Below, piece by piece: positions 58,892 to 64,000 of a stretch of DNA of 64,000 nucleotides. The notes below the pieces were generated by a model. The model was not told the DNA's origin and ran no database searches. It saw only the letters and a program-made list of their open reading frames with translations. The first letter of the stretch is position 1, and each line of letters starts with the position of its first letter. The DNA comes from Halorubellus sp034808145. GTDB lineage: Archaea > Halobacteriota > Halobacteria > Halobacteriales > Natrialbaceae. The position numbers and the translations under genes were made by a program. The stretch lies in contig NZ_JAXHGM010000002.1 of assembly GCF_034808145.1 (NCBI RefSeq), positions 1-64,000 of the forward strand, read 5' to 3'.

Positions 58892-61825
58892 ATGTCGACA
58901 GGACAATCACCCAAGGAGATCGGGGAGATCAGCTTCGGGCTGATGGACCCGGAGGAGTACCGCGAGATGAGTGCGACGAAGGTCATCACGGCCGACACGT
59001 ACGACGACGACGGGTTCCCCATCGACATGGGGCTCATGGACCCGCGTCTCGGCGTCATCGACCCGGGACTGGAGTGCAAGACCTGCGGGAAGCACAGCGG
59101 GTCGTGTAACGGGCACTTCGGGCACATCGAGCTGGCTGCGCCCGTCATCCACGTCGGGTTCACGAAGCTCATCCGACGGCTGCTGCGCGGGACGTGCCGC
59201 GAGTGCGCGCGGCTCTGTCTCACGGAGGACGAGCGCGAGGACTTCGCGCGAGACCTGAACAACGCACGGAAGCTCGGGAACGACCTGAACGACGTGACGA
59301 AGGCGGCGATCAGGCAGGCGCGGAAGAAGGACCGCTGTCCGTTCTGTGGCGAGGTCCAGTTCGACATCCAGCACGAGAAGCCGACGACGTACTACGAGGT
59401 CCAGCAGGTCCTCACGTCGGAGTACTCGCAGGTAATCGCGAGCGCGATGCAGGGTGACGAGGAGGCGGACGTGGCCCCGATGGGGCGCGAGGAGCTCGCG
59501 GAGGCCACCGAGATAGACCTGTCGCGGATCAACGAGATCCTCTCCGGTGAGTTCCGGCCGCGCGAGAGCGACCGGAAAGCCATCGAGAAGGCCCTGGACG
59601 TGGACCTGACGGAGGAGGACATGAACAAGCTGATGCCGAGCGACATCCGGGACTGGTTCGAGGACATCTCGGACGAGGACCTGGAGGTGCTCGGTATCAA
59701 CCCCGACCGGAGTCGTCCGGAGTGGATGATCCTCACTGTGCTGCCGGTGCCGCCGGTGACGGCGCGTCCCTCCATCACGCTCGACAACGGGCAGCGTAGC
59801 GAGGACGACCTGACGCACAAGCTCGTGGACATCATCCGCATCAACCAGCGGTTCATGGAGAACCGCGAGGCGGGGGCGCCCCAGCTCATCATCGAGGACC
59901 TCTGGGAGCTCCTCCAGTACCACGTGACGACGTTCATGGACAACGAGATCAGTGGGACGCCGCCGGCGCGACACCGCTCGGGGCGGCCGCTGAAGACGCT
60001 CTCGCAGCGCCTGAAGGGCAAGGAGGGTCGGTTCCGCGGGTCGCTGTCCGGGAAGCGCGTGAACTTCTCGGCTCGTACTGTCATCAGTCCGGACCCGACG
60101 CTCAGCCTGAACGAGGTCGGCGTGCCTGACCGCGTGGCCAAGGAGATGACGCAGACGATGAACGTCACGGAGCGCAATCTCTCGGACGCGCGCCGGTACG
60201 TCTCCAACGGTCCGGAGGGGCATCCGGGCGCGAACTACGTGAAGCGCCCCGACGGGCGGCGCCTGAAGGTCACGGAGAAGAACTGCGAGGAACTCTCGGA
60301 GAAGGTCGAGTCCGGCTGGGAGGTCAACCGGCATCTCGTGGACGGCGACATCGTCGTGTTCAACCGACAGCCGTCGCTGCACCGGATGTCCATCATGGCC
60401 CACGAGGTCGTGGTGATGCCGTCGAAGACGTTCCGCCTGAACACGGTCGTCTGTCCGCCGTACAACGCTGACTTCGACGGTGACGAGATGAACATGCACG
60501 CCCTCCAGAACGAGGAGGCGCGGGCGGAGGCGCGCGTCCTGATGCGCGTCCAGGAGCAGATCCTGTCGCCGCGCTTCGGCGAGAACATCATCGGCGCCAT
60601 CCAGGACCACATCAGTGGGACGTACCTCCTCACGAACCAGAACCCGCGGTTCAACGAGACGCAGGCGCTCGACCTGCTGCGTGCGACGCGTATCGACGAA
60701 CTGCCGGCGCCGAGCGGCGAGGACGAGGGCGAGCCGTACTGGACGGGCCGGGACATCTTCTCGGAGCTCCTGCCGGACGACCTGAACCTCCAGTTCCGTG
60801 GGACCGTCGGCGACGACGTCATCGTCGACGACGGGACGCTCGTCGAGGGCACCATCGCGGAGGACGAGGTCGGCGAGTTCGGCGGGGAGATCGTCGACAC
60901 GATCGTGAAGGTGTACGGGACGACGCGCGCCCGCGTCTTCATCAACGAGGTCGCGGCGCTCGCGATGCGCTCGATCATGCACTTCGGGTTCTCGATCGGG
61001 ATCGACGACGAGACGATCTCGGAGGAGGGCCAGGAGCGCATCAACGAGACGATCGACGACGCGTACGATCGCACCGAGGAACTCATCGAGACGTACGAGA
61101 ACGGTGAACTGGAGAGTCTGCCGGGTCGGACGGTCGACGAGACCCTGGAGATGAAGATCATGCAGACGCTCGGGAAGGCCCGTGACAACGCGGGCGACAT
61201 CGCCGAGGAGGACTTCGACGAGGACAACCCGGCGGTCGTCATGGCGAACTCGGGGGCGCGTGGGTCGATGCTGAACCTCACGCAGATGGCCGGTGCCGTC
61301 GGCCAGCAGGCGGTTCGCGGGAACCGCATCAATCGCGGGTACGAGGACCGCACTCTGAGCCACTACAAGAAGGACGACCTGAGCGCTGACGCGCACGGGT
61401 TCGTCGAGCACTCCTACACGGGCGGGTTGACGCCGCGGGAGTTCTTCTTCCACGCGATGGGTGGCCGCGAGGGTCTCGTGGACACGGCGGTCCGGACGTC
61501 GAAGTCCGGGTACCTCCAGCGTCGTCTCATCAACGCGCTGTCGGAGCTGGAGACGCAGTACGACGGCACGGTCCGGGACACCTCGGACACGATCGTCCAG
61601 TTCGAGTTCGGCGAGGACTCGACGAGCCCGGTTCAGGTCGCGCACGACGCCGAGAGCGGCGTGGACGTCGAGCAGATCGCGGACCGCATCCTCGACAACG
61701 AGTTCGCGGACGACCAGTCCAAGGCCGAGTTCCTCGGCGACGAGGCGCGGCCGACGAACCTCAGCGAGCACGCGGAAGCGCGTCGTAACCCGGACCTCCT
61801 CACGGAGGTGGAGTCGGATGACTGA
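58892..61825 (+). CDS. rpoA1: DNA-directed RNA polymerase subunit A' (Rpo1 N-terminal)
   Basis: 977 residues from ATG at 58892. Clamp zinc site CKTCGKHSGSCNGHFGHI with further CREC and CPFC knuckles; the active-site magnesium loop NADFDGDEMN near residue 525, three Asp intact; bridge-helix region GGREGLVDTAVRTSKSGYLQRRL. The A'/A'' split is normal for archaea. Overlaps rpoA'' by 8 bases, so translation is coupled. Confidence 0.97.
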   Translation: MSTGQSPKEIGEISFGLMDPEEYREMSATKVITADTYDDDGFPIDMGLMDPRLGVIDPGLECKTCGKHSGSCNGHFGHIELAAPVIHVGFTKLIRRLLRGTCRECARLCLTEDEREDFARDLNNARKLGNDLNDVTKAAIRQARKKDRCPFCGEVQFDIQHEKPTTYYEVQQVLTSEYSQVIASAMQGDEEADVAPMGREELAEATEIDLSRINEILSGEFRPRESDRKAIEKALDVDLTEEDMNKLMPSDIRDWFEDISDEDLEVLGINPDRSRPEWMILTVLPVPPVTARPSITLDNGQRSEDDLTHKLVDIIRINQRFMENREAGAPQLIIEDLWELLQYHVTTFMDNEISGTPPARHRSGRPLKTLSQRLKGKEGRFRGSLSGKRVNFSARTVISPDPTLSLNEVGVPDRVAKEMTQTMNVTERNLSDARRYVSNGPEGHPGANYVKRPDGRRLKVTEKNCEELSEKVESGWEVNRHLVDGDIVVFNRQPSLHRMSIMAHEVVVMPSKTFRLNTVVCPPYNADFDGDEMNMHALQNEEARAEARVLMRVQEQILSPRFGENIIGAIQDHISGTYLLTNQNPRFNETQALDLLRATRIDELPAPSGEDEGEPYWTGRDIFSELLPDDLNLQFRGTVGDDVIVDDGTLVEGTIAEDEVGEFGGEIVDTIVKVYGTTRARVFINEVAALAMRSIMHFGFSIGIDDETISEEGQERINETIDDAYDRTEELIETYENGELESLPGRTVDETLEMKIMQTLGKARDNAGDIAEEDFDEDNPAVVMANSGARGSMLNLTQMAGAVGQQAVRGNRINRGYEDRTLSHYKKDDLSADAHGFVEHSYTGGLTPREFFFHAMGGREGLVDTAVRTSKSGYLQRRLINALSELETQYDGTVRDTSDTIVQFEFGEDSTSPVQVAHDAESGVDVEQIADRILDNEFADDQSKAEFLGDEARPTNLSEHAEARRNPDLLTEVESDD

Positions 61826-63038
61826 GTTCGACGTCTCCGCCGACGTGGAAGCGGTCGTCGAGGACCGGGACATCCCCGAGGAGCTCCGCGCGGACGTGTA
61901 TCAGGTCGTCGAGGACCGGAGTCTGAGCGTCGAGGCGGCCGACGAGATCGCGAAGGCGGTCGAGAACCGCTACCGGGAGACGCGCGTGGAGCCGCTGGAC
62001 CCGGTCGGGACAGTGTCCGCGCAGTCGATCGGTGAGCCGGGGACGCAGCTGACGATGAACACGTTCCACTACGCGGGCGTCGCGGAGATCGACGTCACGC
62101 AGGGGCTGCCCAGGCTCATCGAGCTCGTGGACGCGCGGAAGACGCCGGACACGCCGATGATGACGATCTACCTCGAAGACGAGTACGCGGAGAGCCGCGA
62201 GCGCGCTCACGAGGTCGTCTGGCAGCTCGAGGCGACGAAGATCCTCGCGCTCGGTGACGTGTCGACGAACGTCGCGGACATGAACGTCTCCATCGACCTG
62301 AACCCGGAGACGCTCCAGGAGCGCTGGCCGACGGTGGCCGACACCGGCGAGATCGCCGGTGAGATCGCTGGTATCATCGAGGATTCGCTCGGCGTGACGA
62401 CGATCCAGAAGGGGACGAACGTCCAGTTCGGGCCCGAGGAGCCGAGTTACCGCGATCTCCTCCAGCTCGTCGAGGAGCTCCGCGAGATCACGTTCAAGGG
62501 CATCGAGGAGATCTCGCGCGTCGTCATCCGGAAGGAGGACGTGGAGACCGTCGACGGCGAGGAGCGCGAGGAGTTCGTGCTGTACACGGAGGGGTCGTCG
62601 TTCGGTGACGCCCTGGAGATCGAGGGCGTGGACGCCTCGCGGTCGTCGTGTAACAACATCCACGAGATTCATCGGACGCTCGGTATCGAGGCGGCTCGCG
62701 AGATCATCATCGAGGAGACCAACGACACGCTGCGAGAGCAGGGCCTGGACAACGTGAACGTCCGGCACCTGATGCTGGTCGCTGACATGATGACGAACCG
62801 CGGCGAGATCGAGTCCATCGGCCGGCACGGTATCAGTGGGTCCAAGGAGTCCGTGTTGGCGCGTGCGGCGTTCGAGGTCACGGTCAATCACCTGCTTGAC
62901 GCAGCCATCCACGGCGAGGTCGACGACCTGAACGGCGTGACGGAGAACGTCATCGTCGGGAAGCCGATCAAGCTCGGGACGGGTGACGTCGACCTCCGGA
63001 TGGGGTCGCTGCCGAAGTCGAGCGAGCAAGCGGACTGA
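61818..63038 (+). CDS. rpoA2: DNA-directed RNA polymerase subunit A'' (Rpo1 C-terminal)
   Basis: 406 residues from ATG at 61818. VGTVSAQSIGEPGTQLTMNTFHYAG (trigger loop) near 62-86, the jaw ARKTPDTPMMTIYLEDEYAESR and HLMLVADMMTNRGEIESIGRHGISGSKESVLARAAFE, then clamp-base GVTENVIVGKPIKLGTGDVDL. Complete. The stop overlaps the nusA start (TGATG). Confidence 0.97.
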   Translation: MTEFDVSADVEAVVEDRDIPEELRADVYQVVEDRSLSVEAADEIAKAVENRYRETRVEPLDPVGTVSAQSIGEPGTQLTMNTFHYAGVAEIDVTQGLPRLIELVDARKTPDTPMMTIYLEDEYAESRERAHEVVWQLEATKILALGDVSTNVADMNVSIDLNPETLQERWPTVADTGEIAGEIAGIIEDSLGVTTIQKGTNVQFGPEEPSYRDLLQLVEELREITFKGIEEISRVVIRKEDVETVDGEEREEFVLYTEGSSFGDALEIEGVDASRSSCNNIHEIHRTLGIEAAREIIIEETNDTLREQGLDNVNVRHLMLVADMMTNRGEIESIGRHGISGSKESVLARAAFEVTVNHLLDAAIHGEVDDLNGVTENVIVGKPIKLGTGDVDLRMGSLPKSSEQAD

Positions 63039-63457
63039 TGGCACGGACGCTGTCGGACGAGGCGCGCCGCGTCCTCGGATTGTTCGAGGACGTCACGGGC
63101 GCGACCGGGCTGGATTGCCTGGTGTACGACGACCGCGTCGTGGTCTTGGTCGCGCGCGGCGACATGGGCGAGGCGATCGGGCCGGGTGGCGAGCACGTGG
63201 GCGAGTTCGAGGAGCGTCTCGGGAGCGACGTGAAGCTCGTCGAGGACGCGAACGCGCCCGGTGACCTCGTCGCGAACGCGCTCGCGCCGGCGGCGGTGTA
63301 CAACGTCACGATCAGCGAGAACGGTGACACGGTCGCGTACGTGGAGGTCGACGAGGCGGATACGGGCGTCGCGATCGGCGTGGACGGTCGGAACATCGAG
63401 GCGGCCCGGGAGCTCGCGAGACGGCACGTTGACGTCGACGACATCGAGTTGACGTAG
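63038..63457 (+). CDS. nusA: NusA-like KH-domain transcription factor
   Basis: 139 residues from ATG at 63038. Two KH domains only, as in archaea: LVYDDRVVVLVARGDMGEAIGPGGEHVGEFEERLGSDVKLVED (GxxG as GPGG) and VTISENGDTVAYVEVDEADTGVAIGVDGRNIEAARELARRHVDV. It lacks the bacterial N-terminal and S1 parts. Probably binds RNA or polymerase in elongation. TGATG overlap with rpoA''. Confidence 0.93.
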   Translation: MARTLSDEARRVLGLFEDVTGATGLDCLVYDDRVVVLVARGDMGEAIGPGGEHVGEFEERLGSDVKLVEDANAPGDLVANALAPAAVYNVTISENGDTVAYVEVDEADTGVAIGVDGRNIEAARELARRHVDVDDIELT

Positions 63458-63492
63458 TCGAGGCCGGACGCGACCGACAGCGAGCGTCCGCG

Positions 63493-63636
63493 ATGACGAA
63501 CGTCCCGCGCGTCAAGCACCTGCAGGCGGTCGCCCTGGAGGCGATGGACAACATCGACGACCTCCGCGAGCGGAGCGACGCGAACTTCGACGCGCTCCCG
63601 GTGACTGACGACGAGGAGCTGCCGCCGCTGTTCTGA
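63493..63636 (+). CDS. Possible 47-residue protein between nusA and rps12
   Basis: ATG at 63493 to TGA at 63634. MTNVPRVKHLQAVALEAMDN then IDDLRERSDANFDALPVTDD-EELPPLF: amphipathic helix and acidic tail, typical halophile composition. It starts 35 bp after nusA in the same direction. No family is known to me. Confidence 0.5.
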   Translation: MTNVPRVKHLQAVALEAMDNIDDLRERSDANFDALPVTDDEELPPLF

Positions 63637-63823
63637 CCGCTCACGGGGCGGCGAGGACCCCGCGGCCGCTGCTCTGTGGGGGGTGCTCTCGCGCGGGCTG
63701 ACGACGGCTGCGGGGCTACGGCGCGCGCAGAACGCGTCAACGCACGAACCGAAACGGACTGAGAGGGCGTTATCGGGGTCGCTAGAGCGACCTCAGGCCG
63801 TCACACCGTCTCGAAAGGGGTGG

Positions 63824-63832
63824 GCTTAAGTG
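63824..63832 (+). promoter_or_regulatory. TATA element of rps12
   Basis: GCTTAAGTG centred ~30 bp before the ATG at 63858; suggests rps12 can be transcribed separately from the polymerase operon. Confidence 0.55.
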
Positions 63833-63857
63833 CCTCCGACAGGTAGCGGCTGGTACT

Positions 63858-64000
63858 ATGGCGAACGGCAAGTACGCCGCGCGCAAGCTCAAGAAGGACC
63901 GCCAGCAGCAGCGGTGGTCCGACTCGGACTACGCGCGACGCGAGCGTGGACTTCGCAAGAAGTCCGACCCGCTCGAGGGCGCGCCGCAGGGTCGCGGCAT
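63858..64000 (+). CDS. rps12: Ribosomal protein uS12 (partial, cut by window end)
   Basis: ATG at 63858; the first 47 residues MANGKYAARKLKKDRQQQRW and SDSDYARRERGLRKKSDPLEGAPQGRG match archaeal S12 N-termini. The rest lies beyond base 64000. In haloarchaea rps7 and elongation factor genes usually follow. Confidence 0.93.
   Translation, partial: MANGKYAARKLKKDRQQQRWSDSDYARRERGLRKKSDPLEGAPQGRG

Noticed and set aside
58907..61873. 988-codon minus-strand frame opposite rpoA'
   Set aside because: Arg/Val/Leu-rich shadow of the RNA polymerase gene; no family motif.

Overview
The window is a piece of a haloarchaeal (class Halobacteria) chromosome. Most of it is very GC-rich and rich in Asp and Glu codons. 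Genes often follow an archaeal TATA element by about 25-30 bp, so many transcripts look leaderless. The rpoH-rpoB''-rpoB'-rpoA'-rpoA''-nusA-rps12 cluster, L10e, GapB, an Azf-like glucose-6-phosphate dehydrogenase, HVO_0476-family and DUF5790/5806-type proteins are all typical of this class. The genus cannot be fixed by reading alone.

Bases 1-7566 are the right-hand end of a mobile element of visibly lower GC. It carries the C-terminal part of a plasmid-type helicase/primase-like protein, a winged-helix regulator between two repeat arrays, a SWIM zinc-finger protein, several tiny proteins, a 1238-residue single-chain restriction-modification enzyme (type IIG-like), and the remnant tail of a second such enzyme. 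It ends at 7523-7566 in the 3' half of a tRNA gene, best read as tRNA-Arg(GCG), which marks the attachment site. No integrase is visible, so it probably lies outside the window.

Bases 7750-34670 are ordinary chromosome: a Tat lipoprotein, the DUF309 and amphi-Trp/DUF1508 families, azf, mptD, an ArsR-type regulator, an MFS exporter, a creatininase/ArfB-like amidohydrolase, twin small DUF7511-like genes, an ABC exporter, tRNA-Val(UAC) and tRNA-Phe(GAA), a 2-hydroxyacid dehydrogenase next to methylglyoxal synthase, a glycosyltransferase, L10e, a RimK-like ligase, Hsp20, GapB and an M29 aminopeptidase. Interspersed are decayed pieces (a truncated alpha/beta hydrolase, a frameshifted mini-gene) and short tandem repeats.

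Bases 34700-53600 hold universal stress proteins, a DHH phosphoesterase, a lipoate-ligase-like protein, dihydroorotase, a complete dipeptide/oligopeptide ABC importer whose two ATPases are fused in one chain, and three adjacent methyltransferase genes, two of them of the L-isoaspartate methyltransferase family.

Bases 54068-54995 are the most curious spot. Two apparently identical tRNA-Asp(GUC) genes flank a stand-alone PD-(D/E)XK endonuclease related to intron-type homing nucleases, and each tRNA copy has a similar structured 3' flank. Beyond it, the RNA polymerase operon starts after a leader with an 11-bp perfect hairpin. The operon continues through nusA, a possible 47-residue ORF and the start of rps12, which is cut by the window end.
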